Part shown: piece by piece, positions 52,327 to 62,511 of the stretch
How the letters are laid out: every line of letters starts with the position of its first letter
Numbering within the stretch: position 1 is the first letter of the stretch
Assembly (NCBI GenBank): GCA_001687465.1
Contig: LVLI01000696.1
Location: 32,625 to 96,624 of the forward strand
Source of the DNA: Halocafeteria seosinensis
Taxonomy: Eukaryota; Sar; Bigyra; Bicosoecida
Direction: 5' to 3'
DNA length: 64,000 nt
The notes under the pieces: generated by a model
The model's input: only the letters and a program-made list of their open reading frames with translations
Databases searched by the model: none
Told to the model about the DNA's origin: nothing
Program-made: the position numbers and the translations under genes

Positions 52327-54510
52327 CTAGCTGGCCTCATCACTTTTTAATTGGGCGTCCACATCTCCCACTAAAAGGTCTCGAATGTGACTACCAGGAC
52401 GGAATGAGCCGTACCCCGAACTTGACGCACCGTTGGTGCTCTCGTGTTCTATATGTGACCAGGATCCTTGCGGATCCATTAGTGGTGAATCCTGGCGATT
52501 CAAAAGGCCCTCAGCGTTCTGACTTACACGCTCGGCATCCTGTCGCGCTCTTGTTAAGCGTGCGATACGGTCGGATACACTGAGGCTGCCGGTGGATTCA
52601 GTGCCAGTTGCACTGTTGCTTGCATATCTTAACTCCTGAGGACTATGGGACGGTGCCATTCCTAAAGGAGTAGAATCTGGTAAGAGACTTTGTCCCGTTG
52701 AACCCCAATCTCTTTTACTGCTAACGTGTTGGATGTCGTTTTGCGCATGGAAAGGATGTATATCCCTCAAGAATTCTGCCCTCCGGTTCTCCTCTGCAAT
52801 TCTGCGAGCCTCCATTTGGCGGGCAACATGTTGAGAAACATCTCGTCTTTCTGACACTACAGACGAACCCTGAGAGCCTAACGATGATCGTCGGCGCCTA
52901 CGCTGCGAAGTGATCCTCCGTCGACTACGAATGTTAGGTTGGAAAGTGCATTCATCCTGCTCTTCTCCTTCCCTTTCTCGCCGGCTGGCTTCCAGTCTAG
53001 CATGGATTCCTTCCCTCCACGTACTCTGTCGCTCGTACAATGCTTCTGCCTCCTGGACGGATACTTTACGCTTTGGGGGAGAGGAAGCGCTGACCGTATT
53101 CGAAGGGGTACTGTTGGCACTTGGACTCCCTCTTTTCAAAGGAGAACGGGATGTCGTGGTCGGATAAAATGTACACGGGCTCAGCTCTTCCTGTTCTCTT
53201 CGCTGTGACAGCGTAGACTTGTGCAACAAACGGTCGTTTTGATCTTCCTCCAGGCGGCTCAAGAAATCTTCAACAGAGTTCTCGTTCTTCCGACTTTGCA
53301 GCAATTTAACCGACCGACGTGATAGTAGCGGTCGGAATGTACATTCCTGCTCAGCATTGCCTTCCAAGGTTCGCGAGAAACACTTTGGCCCAAACCTCTT
53401 CTCCGCATTACGAGCCACACCTGCGACAGGTCCTGAAATGCTCGCGCGTCGCACACCTTTCTGTGGGGACTCAGGTGAACGAGACTTTTTATAGTCCACA
53501 CTCATACTTCTGGATCTCACCGGCGCCCTGATTGCATGAGTGCTACTCTCTGCTTTCAGCCGCTCCCTTCTCCTGGCTAATGGTGCTGTATAGAGCCGGT
53601 CCAGCACATTGCCACCGATGTTTTCAGCAATTTCAAGGGAATGCCTATTCAATCGCGGGGTCGCTGAAGCTCTCCGTCTTGCCTCTACGGATTCCCTCTT
53701 CGCCTCGAATTTTTGCTGTTGTTGAACCGCTTTGCGGTATAGTTGATCACTAGCATCGACGGACCTCCTTCTTATACGGGTCTTCCTTGGAGACGACGAA
53801 GAGCTTCTCGATGACATCGGCGAGACCCCAGAATTGAGATACAACTGCTGTGGTTTCCTTCTACGATAGACAGTAGCACGTACAGCATCCTTTCCCAATT
53901 TAGTGGGGGTCGATGCCAACTTTTGTAGACGCTTGTTTTGTGAATCTATCAACTCTTGCCGCTTCTGTGCTTGCCGTCTCTGCTGGTCCAATGCAGCGGA
54001 ATACAGTCTTTCTCCTGAGTTTTTGTGCTGAAGGGAACTCTTGCTCGACTCCCGAGCAAATTGAGGCTGATCATTTGCATGATAGTGATCTACCATAGAT
54101 TGCCCTCCACTATCCATTTCATTGACATAACTTGTGGTGTGTTGCCTATTGACAGGGCTAGTGGTCTCATACTCTCCAGGCAAGTCGGCAGCACTGAAGA
54201 AACGAGAAACATCTATACGAACGTTTTGTCCTTTTTCAACAGTATTCTTGTAACGAACTTCCGTAGCTGGGGCAGCAGAAGGCAGGCGGCTTTCCCCACC
54301 ATTGGTCTTGCCTAAGCCTTCGTAGCCACTGTCGGGGAGACCACTGCCTCCTGACTCGCCGTATAATGACAGTTGAAGATTCCGAATTTCGGCGTTGATT
54401 GCTTTGAGTTCCATGTCGCGTTCTTCCTTGCTTCCAATCGAGCCATCGAGGCCGCCCAATTGTCTTCCCGTAGCAGCATGGCTGCCATTAACTTCTTCAG
54501 CGTCGTTCAT
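52327..54510 (-). CDS. Disordered protein with repeated CTFxP motifs
   Basis: An intronless 727-aa, Arg/Ser/Gln-rich, mostly disordered protein (MNDAEEVNGSHAATGRQLGG). Three copies of a short motif stand out: QECTFRPLLSRRSVKLL, SPCTFYPTTTSRSPLK and DECTFQPNIRSRRRITS, each preceded by a charged helix (for example REREGEEQDECTF). Charged coiled-coil-like stretches such as LYRKAVQQQQKFEAKRESVE recur. The (E/D)CTFxPxxxSR motif is scattered in many protist proteins, several linked to flagella or microtubules; I recall this only as a general association. No catalytic domain is present. With GCP6 and MORN5 in the window, a cytoskeletal role is plausible but unproven. Confidence 0.7.
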   Translation of the reverse strand: MNDAEEVNGSHAATGRQLGGLDGSIGSKEERDMELKAINAEIRNLQLSLYGESGGSGLPDSGYEGLGKTNGGESRLPSAAPATEVRYKNTVEKGQNVRIDVSRFFSAADLPGEYETTSPVNRQHTTSYVNEMDSGGQSMVDHYHANDQPQFARESSKSSLQHKNSGERLYSAALDQQRRQAQKRQELIDSQNKRLQKLASTPTKLGKDAVRATVYRRRKPQQLYLNSGVSPMSSRSSSSSPRKTRIRRRSVDASDQLYRKAVQQQQKFEAKRESVEARRRASATPRLNRHSLEIAENIGGNVLDRLYTAPLARRRERLKAESSTHAIRAPVRSRSMSVDYKKSRSPESPQKGVRRASISGPVAGVARNAEKRFGPKCFSRTLEGNAEQECTFRPLLSRRSVKLLQSRKNENSVEDFLSRLEEDQNDRLLHKSTLSQRREQEELSPCTFYPTTTSRSPLKRGSPSANSTPSNTVSASSPPKRKVSVQEAEALYERQSTWREGIHARLEASRREREGEEQDECTFQPNIRSRRRITSQRRRRRSSLGSQGSSVVSERRDVSQHVARQMEARRIAEENRRAEFLRDIHPFHAQNDIQHVSSKRDWGSTGQSLLPDSTPLGMAPSHSPQELRYASNSATGTESTGSLSVSDRIARLTRARQDAERVSQNAEGLLNRQDSPLMDPQGSWSHIEHESTNGASSSGYGSFRPGSHIRDLLVGDVDAQLKSDEAS

Positions 54511-55717
54511 ATCTTCCGTTTCTATCCTAATTGGCAGAGGAACGAGTGCTACCGATCAAAACCCTAATACTGCAAACATAGGCAGTGCAATCTCAAGTAA
54601 ATAAGAAAACATCAAAGCGTCTAAGGAAGCAGTGAAATGTAGAGAGGCTAGTAACGAGTGAAACCACAATGCTGGAGCCGAAATGAAATGGGCTTCCAGA
54701 AACCCGTAGACGTGCTTGCTTACCTAATGCACAATGGAGCCGCTGACTAGCTTATTCTGTTCACGGTTGACTCAGTGCCTAGACACTCTCGTTGTATGTT
54801 GTACAGAGATGAGAAAAGTGGTCCTTATTCGGCCGGTATGAAAATGATATCTCTCGCTCTGCTCAAGCCAAGGGGATAGGTTGCGAGTTCGGCTTGACGT
54901 TATACAAACCAGACAAGGTCATTATAGTGAAGGGTTCCCCATCTGACCCAGCTCCCTTTCAGATTGGTTTGTCTCGCCCGTTGTTGTAAGCACGTGTATA
55001 CCGTGTTTGGACCTCGTCAAGCTTCTTTGCCTTTCCCCTTTCGGTTGCGCGTTTTCTGGAGACCTCTCACCGGAACGAAGAGAAAAAATAGAGTTTCCCA
55101 CGGTTGATCGTGCACACAACGTCACTTGGTTCACTGCTAGCAACAGGGAGAAGCTCACCTGACCAACACAAACGCATCCGAGTGAATACAGCTCCGAGTG
55201 GACTTCTTGCGACGTCGTCCGCCGCCGAGCACCACCCGAAAAAAAAAAAGGAAGAAAAAATCCGGTACGGACGAACCCGAAAACAAGCGTTGTTTTCCGC
55301 ACGGCTGTGAAGCTGGTGGTGTTGCCCGGGAAATAGAAGAATCGATGACGCCCTGGCTCTCATATTCCTCGACGATCGCCCAATGTTGAAACTCATGGGT
55401 GTGCTCGTTTGCTAGATCTCTTTCTATTCGTAATTGAATTCGGCACGAGGTAACGTGTGTGTGTGTGTGTGCGTGCGAAGTGCTGTTCTTCTAACTGCTG
55501 CTTCTTTTCTTCCTCGTTTGGAATCGTGTAGTCTTTACGATTGTCTTGTCCGTTCAGCCCGAATTTACGCGTACTCTGCAGCAACTCACGTACGAACATC
55601 TAGACACATATAGTTTGTGTCATCTCGTTTGTGCCAAGAGAAGCTCAACGACAGCGGTGGTTTGGGAACCATCCTTCTGACACGTATATGGTTGTTTTGG
55701 CACGATTGGGAGAAACA
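54511..55717. other. Intergenic region of about 1.2 kb with a cloning-adaptor-like sequence
   Basis: Between divergent genes. Minus-strand ORFs (55302-54922; 55396-55067; 55599-55393) have no recognisable motifs. At 55436-55450 the sequence GAATTCGGCACGAGG is identical to a classical cDNA-library EcoRI adaptor. A (GT)n tract follows at about 55456-55471. The remainder is plain 5' UTR and promoter sequence as far as I can see. Confidence 0.45.
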
Positions 55718-57055
55718 ATGCAGCACCATTCAGAAGCAATGGGCGGATCAGACCCAGTAGAGGAAGGGCATTTTTCCTTCATTCTCTCCGTCTCCGTGAA
55801 CTTGTTGGCTGGGCTACTCGTATTCCGCCATGGCATGTCTCAACTCAGTAGTAATGTAAAGAACGCCTTTGGAGAGACACTAAAAGAGGCCATTAGGGTC
55901 TCGTGTGGTACGTCAGTACCATTCGATATCGTTCGACTTGTCTGTATCATATCTATTGATCCCCAACTTTTGCAGAGAAACCCATTTTCGGACTGTTGAC
56001 TGGTGTTCTCTCTACGGCCTGTCTCAGCAGTGCTACCGTAGCGTCCGTCATGGTTGTGGATTTCATTTCGGTCAACGCTATGACTTTTGCCCAGAGTCTG
56101 GCGGTATCTTTAGGAATAAATGTGGGATCAACCCTCACTCCCCACTTGGCTGCATTGAAACTCTCTCGATACTATTCCTTCCTGATGGTCGGGGGTAAAT
56201 TGGTCATCCCTTACCTGGTCAAAGCTGCCGCTTCAGGTAGAAGTGCTACCGCCGATACCAATGGCAAGCACAAAGGCAACGGTAACGGAAGTAACAACGG
56301 TGACAATAAAGGAGAGCTTATCGGCAACGCCATATTCGGACTTGGAGTGCTCTTTTTGGGGATGGACCTTCTCAACAGTGCCGTTCACCCACTTCAGACG
56401 TATAAACCTTTCTTGCAACTGCTGGTAAGTTATCACTGATATTAACGTTTATACTGGAGATCGCAAAATACTCACCGGTCTACACCGACCCGGACTTTGC
56501 AGACAAGTTTCAATAATCCCCTGTTGGCGTTGATAGTGTCGTGTGTTGTGACTGTATTTCTATACTCTTGGTAAGTTCGTTGACCTACGATTTACGGCTT
56601 GCTACCAGTGACTCTTATATTCTGTTAATGGATCCACACACGATGTGTGCAGTACGGCTTTCTTGGGAATCGTGATGGCATTGGCGAATCAAGGAATGAT
56701 TTCTATGGACCTAACTATTATCTTCGTTCTTGGTACCAACATCGGTGCTGGAGCTCAGCCTGTAATTGCCTCGTTTGGGAAGTCTTCATCGTCAAAGAGA
56801 ATGGCTGCTGCGTATGCTATATTTCGGGGAGGCACTGCGTTAATCTTACTGCCATTTATTCACTATTTCGAATCAATCCTCCTTTATCTAGGTGGGCCCC
56901 TCGCACCCATGGCCACACATATCGCAAATGCTCACTCGCTCTTCAATATTTGCGCGGCACTGTTTTTCTTCCCATTTACGGAGAAGATAGGCAATTTTGT
57001 GGAGTCAATGATCCCCGCAACACCTGTCCCCGCTGAGCAAAAAGAGAAGAATTGA
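55718..57055 (+). CDS. Na/Pi cotransporter-family membrane protein
   Basis: A polytopic membrane protein of the Na+/phosphate symporter family (PF02690: SLC34, bacterial NptA). Four exons (55718-55907, 55976-56424, 56503-56570, 56653-57055) sum to 1110 nt, 369 aa; an earlier in-frame ATG at 55688 would add ten residues. It has the family's two inverted repeats: LAGLLVFRHGMSQLSSNVKN with PIFGLLTGVLSTACLSSATV, and SCTAFLGIVMALANQGMISM with FVLGTNIGAGAQPVIASFGK. The usual QSSS motif of the first repeat reads CLSSAT, so the Na/Pi site may differ. NIGAG and GINVGSTLTPHL match the conserved GTNIGTT elements. A short Asn/Gly/Lys-rich loop (NGKHKGNGNGSNNGDNKG) lies between the repeats. The protein is shorter than SLC34 (about 600 aa), nearer to the bacterial form. 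Substrate not proven. Confidence 0.82.
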
Positions 57056-57622
57056 TAAGCTATGGGAAGGTTCAGTCGCGACCTCTAAAGGTCCAGTATT
57101 GTTCCAAGTGACCAACACTGCGCACTTCTGTGTTCAATACGTTTTAGAATACACTAACCAATTTTGGGAATTTTTGGCTGTAACTCCTCCGCATAAGCTG
57201 ACTGCGCTTTCGCAACGAAGCTTGTATATCTATTCCTCTCTTTCTCTCGCGCGCCATTCCAAGTAACTCAGAGGCTGTCTCTGGAGTCTCGATCTGCGGC
57301 TGCGATTTAATGTTGGCCTTGTGTCAAGTTGTGAACTTGTCATCACAGACTGTCAATCTGTCACTGATGACAGTCACAGACTGACGGTTTGGTTGTGATT
57401 CAGTCTGTGAAGCCTAGCTTCAACGAGGTAAGAGACCACCTTTTAAACATTCATTCGCTATGCACTAGCACGGTATAAAACAGCATTGTGGCGATGTAGA
57501 CTGAGTTCCTTGTCTTGAGTGTATGTTTCTCCATAGCCGTCGTGTTCCAGCATTATTTTTTGGTGGGAGTGTAAGTGACACCCTTCAAGAGTGGGGGAGA
57601 AAAATAACAAAAAAGGGTAAGG
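57056..57622. other. Intergenic region with three consecutive short hairpins upstream of eIF3b
   Basis: About 570 bp. It has little else, but 57325-57410 carries a series of inverted repeats described under the next entry. The rest is AT-rich with no ORF worth annotating. Confidence 0.45.
57325..57410. repeat. Cluster of inverted and direct repeats (hairpin series)
   Basis: Three perfect short palindromes in a row: CAAGTT-GTG-AACTTG (57325-57339); CTGTCA-CTGA-TGACAG (57358-57373); and TCACAGACTG (57374-57383) with its reverse complement at 57401-57410. TCACAGACTG also occurs directly at 57343-57352. The cluster lies about 215-300 bp before the eIF3b ATG, so it could be a transcript structure or a protein-binding array. 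No function is known to me. Confidence 0.6.
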
Positions 57623-59907
57623 ATGCCGGTGCCCCGAAGTCTCCAGGAGGTGGCGGAGCATGAGCAAGTGAACATCAGCCAGGAGGAGCTGAGGGAATTG
57701 GGGGAGTACATGAGTGATACTGAGTTCGAGCAGGAGTCTCCAGATCATGGCCCAAACGAACGTATGGACAACATTATCGTCATCGACCATGTTCCGCAAG
57801 CGGGTCCTGAAAAGTATGACAGATTGTGCTCTTTCATGAAGCGAGTGGTCACCCAAGTGGCGCCGATCACGGAGAATGGCCTTTACATACCCCAAAATCC
57901 TCAGACCAAACTCACCGAAGGCTTTGCTTTTGTGGAATTTCAAGATGTCGAGGGTGCAAAGCGTGCTGTTGGTGCCCTGAATGGTTTCAGGCTGGATGCA
58001 AAGCATACTTTACTCGTCGACTGGTACGTGGAACTAGATGACCATTGCTCAGTGGAGGAGAAGTTTACCCGACCAAAGCTTCCCGAATATAAAAGATTTG
58101 ACGACCTTTGGAGTTGGCTAGGGGACTCTCTTCTCCGCGACCAATTCGCTATTCGATACGACGACGAAACAGAGATTCATTGGGCAGAAACGAATGCAGC
58201 ACCAGTTCCCCAATACTGCGCCGAACGCCAAAAAGCCGAAGGGAGGAAATGGACAGACAATCATATTAAATGGAGTCCGCAGGGTACTTTTTTTGTAACT
58301 TTCCATCTTCAAGGGGTACTTCTCTGGGGAGGCTCGGACTTTCACGAGTTTGCCAGGTTCGCCCACCGCGATGCGCATCAGGTACTGATTTCCCCCTGTG
58401 AGCGTTATATAGGTACTTGGAACGGTAGATCGGGAAATTTTGAGCCAGATGACGCTTTTATTGTCTGGAATTTGCGTTCTGGTGCCAAACTGCGGTCTTT
58501 CCGTCAAGAGGGGAACTCTGATGATTGCGACTTCGTGTGGTCACCAGATGGCAACTATATTGGACGAATGGGCAGAAGTGGCGTGACTGGCAAAGAAGCA
58601 ATTGAGATTTATGAAGTATCAGATACCTACCTGACACTGCTCGGGAGAACGAAAATTAACGCGCCAAGTGCTCAAGAGTTGCAATTCGCTCCGGGCGGTT
58701 CACATAATCTCTTAGCAACGTGGACACCGGAAGGCCAGAATCAGCCTGCGAGTGTCACTATGATTAAGGTACCCTCAAAAGAGGTAGTAAGGAGCAAACA
58801 GCTTTTCAACGTAGAGGATATCAAGATGCACTGGCACCCTCAAGGGAACTACCTTGCCGTGCAAGCCATTCTTTTATCGAAGGCACAAGCAAAGAAAAAG
58901 AAGCGCCAGCAAGAAAGCGGTGCTTACGAAGGAGAATTAACCGCTGAAAAGAAAGGGGCCGTAGTAACCACGTTCGAATTGTTCCGCGTATCGGAGAAAA
59001 TGGTGCCAGTGGAAACCATGAAGGTGGAAGGGGCAGTTCACGATTTCGCCTGGGAACCTAACGGCACGCGGTTTGCTGTTGTACATGGGGCGGGGCCCCT
59101 TAGGTTCAATGTGAGTTTTTACGAAATGGAACCTAAGGAGACTCCAGAAAAGGCCAAAGCGCGTACTCCGGCTAGCGTTGGAGGTGCTGCCAGGGCCGAA
59201 TTTCTGCACACTCTGCAGGAGCGCCCCGCGAATCGCTTGTTCTGGAGTCCGAGGGGTGGCCTAATCGTCATCGCCGGACTTGAAAACATCGGTGGTGAAC
59301 TCGAGTTCTTCGATGTAGATGCGTTGGTAACGTATGGCACTGGAGAGCATATGCAGTGCAACCGTGTCAAATGGGATCCCTCCGGGCGTCTTGTCGCCAC
59401 CGTAAAGAAGCAACCAATGGTCGGTGAAGTACGGACCAGAGACACTGTCGAAAATGGTTTTCAACTTTGGAACTTCCTGGGTAGACGGATTTACGATGAG
59501 AATAAGACAAGCTTTTACAAATTCATTTGGCGTCCTCGTCCTTCACTATTGGACGACGAAGAGCAAAAGCAAGTGCAGAAGAATTTGAAGAAGTTCATTC
59601 AGAAGGTAAGACATGCTTTTTTGTGTTTGTTCTTTCACGTCTTCCACCGATATGCTTGTGGCTACAGTACCAAGATGAAGACCGAGCGCGGGAGGCAAGA
59701 CGGAAGTTATTGCGTGTTGTTCGGAAACGCCGTTTGCGCGATGAATTTCGAACTCTACTGGCCACTCGCCAACAAGAGTACGAGCGAGACTACCGTCCCC
59801 AGCGAATCGCAATGGGTGCTGAACCTGGCAACCCCGACGAGGGCTACGAAATCCAGCGGTACACTATGGACCAGATTATTGACCAGCATACAGAGTCTGT
59901 ACAATAG
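57623..59907 (+). CDS. EIF3B: Translation initiation factor eIF3 subunit b
   Basis: The scaffold subunit of eIF3 (yeast Prt1), binding the 40S subunit and other eIF3 subunits. Two exons (57623-59605, 59668-59907) sum to 2223 nt, 740 aa. The RRM is at about residues 48-135: NIIVIDHVPQAG, EGFAFVEFQDVEGAKRAVGA. A WD40-like nine-bladed propeller follows, with signatures such as GTFFVTFHLQGVLLWGG, FVWSPDGNYIGR, IKMHWHPQGNYLAVQA, FAWEPNGTRFAVVHG and VKWDPSGRLVATV. The C-terminal segment (SFYKFIWRPRPSLLDDEEQK, then YQDEDRAREARRKLLRVVRK) is the helical arm that contacts other eIF3 subunits. The N-terminal acidic region (QEVAEHEQVNISQEELRELG) precedes the RRM as usual. A single 62-nt intron lies near the 3' end. 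Confidence 0.96.
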
Positions 59908-60059
59908 AATCGTTCTTTCGCCTTTAAAATACACATAAAAATTAGATGGTCCTACGGAACCCCAACGAACTTAGTGGCATGGAAGATGAAAACGAGGTGA
60001 CAAAGCCGCTGTTCACTCGGTCAGGGGCAAAACAGGGAGCTCAATTGGAGCTTTCCCAA

Positions 60060-60520
60060 AGGGGATGAGGATGGAAAGGCCAGATGGAAGGCGGCTCAGG
60101 AAACGGGAGCTCAAGATTGGCTGCGGGCGTTGCCAACCTCTTCGCAAAAGCAGTTTTCTGATCTTCAATGAAGGATTGCTCTGAGGCTGCGCTTGGGACT
60201 CCCGTTAGCTAGGGTAGAAATTCCGGAGATATGCCCATTGTGTGATGGATTAGTCGCGGATCTCACTCAACATGCCTTCGTATGTTCTTACGGGGATATG
60301 GTCAACGGAAGAACGGATCGGCATAATCAGCTCAGGGATGTCATTATAGGGGCTCTCTCGTCTTGGGGTTTTGTGGTGGAAAAGGAGCCTCTGGTTAAGC
60401 AGGGCAGTAGTATGAGGAGATGTAGAAGTTGTGCAACCACAGGGTCCTCTTGTGTTGGATGTTTCCGTCAGCAGTTGGAGCTCAACAAAGCTTATCTTCG
60501 ACTGCGGCGACGGCAGTAAG
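60060..60520 (+). pseudogene. Decayed reverse-transcriptase C-terminal fragment (non-LTR type)
   Basis: Frame-broken sequence. In one frame it reads SFPKGDEDGKARWKAAQETG, AQDWLRALPTSSQKQFSDLQ, a stop, then RIALRLRLGLPLARVEIPEI and CPLCDGLVADLTQHAFVC. This is the C-terminal zinc-knuckle region common in non-LTR retrotransposons (GAxxWLxALPxxxxxxxSDxxFRxALRLRLGLP, then CxxC and HxxxxC). One stop codon interrupts it, and later sequence drifts out of frame, so it is not functional. It lies just past the eIF3b gene, the left edge of the repeat-rich zone. Confidence 0.6.
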
Positions 60521-61324
60521 GGAAGGGATGAAATGCAATAAGTACGATGGACTTTGCCAGGAGGCTCACAAGAGGTTTTTGCCGGTGGTTTTTCAGACTC
60601 TTGGGTGCATAGGGCGGAGGATTGGACTTTCTCTCGGACTTGCGGAATCGCCCGGCTTGTCTCCGGTGGGCCAACGTTGTTTGTGTATGTATTTTCTTTT
60701 TAGGGACCATTATTATCCACCTACACCACCACTAGCTACCGGCAACACAAGTTGCAACCACCGATGAGCCAAGTTGCTGTTAGCATGCATCAAGCCACAA
60801 TGTGATCAAAAACCCGGCAGGGGTGTTGACCGCATCCTCTTAACGAGGAGCGGTATGCGCCCGTGTTAAGCAGCAGAAAGGACTTCCTAAACGAGCTTTA
60901 TGCCGCAATAATTGGCCGGGAGACAGTAAATCAGTTGCACTCATTCCCGAGACATAAGAGTGAAGAGCAGTTGTCTGCCACCCGCATATTATTTGGAAAA
61001 CGATGATCTTTCTGATTGTTCGTATGTGGACGTGAAATTATCTCTAAATCCTCGATCGGGTGTAGCAAAGTTGCCTGCTTTGGCTGAAGACCAGGACGAT
61101 ACGTAGGCTCTCGTCACGGCACTGTTGCGGAAGGGAGAGAATTCGTGCGCTGTCGCAACAATGCTATGCTAGCATCTTATACAGTACATGTTGGTGATGG
61201 ACGTTTGAAACTCGGGGCCTATAAGGGGCCTATAATATACAGTTCGTCGTCGTCGACTAGATTGTAGGTGTGTATTGTATACGTCCTACCGGAAGAAACT
61301 ACGAGCAAGATGATACTATTCTAC
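60521..61324. other. Repeat-zone spacer, no supported gene
   Basis: About 800 bp with short ORFs only. Pieces such as FLNELYAAIIGRETVNQLHS in one plus frame (near 60880-60950) look weakly protein-like and may be further retroelement remnants, but I cannot assign them. Confidence 0.3.
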
Positions 61325-62072
61325 TTACGTTTCAAATTGCACGGTAGTCACGAAATGCCGGATTATTTTGACGTTCTCTCTCATCAAGCACAGGCTTAGC
61401 CGAGACATCACCAGCTTCCTGTAGTTTCGTTGGTCCCACGCTCCTTTCAGTGTCCCCGGGAATCTCTTTGCCAGACGCTTAAGGAAGCGATACGCATCGT
61501 CTCCGAAGCCTCCAGTCGCTTCCATCGCGAAAGGAATGAGCTCCCTATCATGTCTGCGTAGGTGGGAATACTTTGTCCGCTTCTGGTTTTCTGCTTCCAT
61601 GGCCACGCATAGTCTGGTATTGGCCGCCCTTCCCATCCTATCTTTCAGATTGTATATTCATGTGGTTATAGGGTGTATAGGGAATTACTCCTCTAACGAG
61701 TTTATAGGGAGTCTGGATCCCGCACGGCGACGATGTCCATCCTTCCATTCGGGTCGGACTGTGACGGCATGGGCTTTTCCAATTGTATGGGCATTCTGCA
61801 CGCCTTCAGAACCCTCCCTTCCTTGGCCCCAGCCACTTTCTTCAAATCCCTAAAACCCTTCCCGAAGGTCCAGGAGCCGAGGTTGACCGCGAAGAGTGGA
61901 GAGCTTTCATCACGTCCTTAGTCGATAAAACAAGAGGCGTCACTGGGTCCTCTTGCAATGCTGCTCCGAGCTCCTCAAGTGCCCATGGATGAGCCGCGAG
62001 AGCTGGGGGATGGAGTTCACGCAATTTGTCATACGTTGCCGCATCCGATGGTGCAAGGGCAGTCTCAGCCAA
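61325..62072 (-). pseudogene. Broken retrotransposon pieces on the minus strand
   Basis: Two separate minus-strand ORFs resemble parts of one reverse transcriptase. At 62072-61842 the peptide has KLRELHPPALAAHPWAL and RSTSAPGPSG, the segment just before the RT palm in non-LTR elements. At 61636-61325 it has KRTKYSHLRRHDRELIPFAM, EATGGFGDDAYRFLKRLAKR and NYRKLVMSRLSLCLMRENVK, a C-terminal block shared by many such elements. The catalytic core between them is missing, and another repeat (61650-61725) sits at the junction. It is an internally deleted, non-functional copy. Confidence 0.55.
61650..61725 (+). repeat. Left copy of an inverted repeat pair
   Basis: Begins TTGTATATTCATGTGGTTATA and ends near GGATCCCGCACG. 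It matches the reverse complement of 62177-62236 over most of its length, apart from a 16-17 bp insertion in this copy and a few substitutions. The two copies lie about 450 bp apart and face each other. Confidence 0.65.
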
Positions 62073-62176
62073 TGCCCCCAGTGCTTTGGAGTCCTCCCCT
62101 GCCCTCAGGAAACGGAGGGCCTTCTCATTCCGCCGCTCCTGGTCGGTACCCGGAGTGATTCTACAGGGGAATACTT

Positions 62177-62236
62177 CGTGGGGGATCCGAACTCCCTTTA
62201 AACTCGTTAGGGGAGTATAACCACATGAATATACAA
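62177..62236 (-). repeat. Right copy of the inverted repeat pair
   Basis: The reverse complement begins TTGTATATTCATGTGGTTATA and contains CTAACGAGTTTAAAGGGAG, against CTAACGAGTTTATAGGGAG in the left copy. Its outer end joins a (TAA)n tract at 62235-62251, as expected for the 3' tail of a non-LTR element. The pair could be terminal repeats of a short non-autonomous element or two 3' ends pointing outward. Confidence 0.6.
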
Positions 62237-62251
62237 TAATAATAATAATAA

Positions 62252-62510
62252 TAGTTTCGAAACCTCAAAGATCTGGGAGACCTCCCAAGGGCCCTAACGA
62301 CTCCCTCCCACGCTTTCTGGTGAGCGTCTTCCGAATCCTCGTATACCGCCGCTCCACAGTGGAACTCCCTTACGTCCCTTGCCGTCGCCTCAGCATCAAA
62401 CTGTTCCGGAGCGCCATAAAAGCTTTGAGGGAACACCCCAATGTCTCCCTCCCTCTCTTCTACGTAGTCTGACTCTGGCTCTGGCATGTGTGTATGTATG
62501 TGGTCCGGCT
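62252..62510 (-). pseudogene. Possible retroelement N-terminal fragment
   Basis: A minus-strand ORF (62487-62161) starts MPEPESDYVEEREGDIGVFP and continues through an acidic, His/Asp-rich stretch before running into the (TAA)n repeat as a Tyr run. It is probably a fragment of the gag-like part of the same minus-strand retroelement. Identity uncertain. Confidence 0.3.
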
Positions 62511-62511
62511 A

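Noticed and set aside
54922-55599. Minus-strand ORFs near the adaptor-like sequence
   Set aside because: Low-complexity and Arg/Phe-rich, mutually overlapping in different frames, with no recognisable domain.
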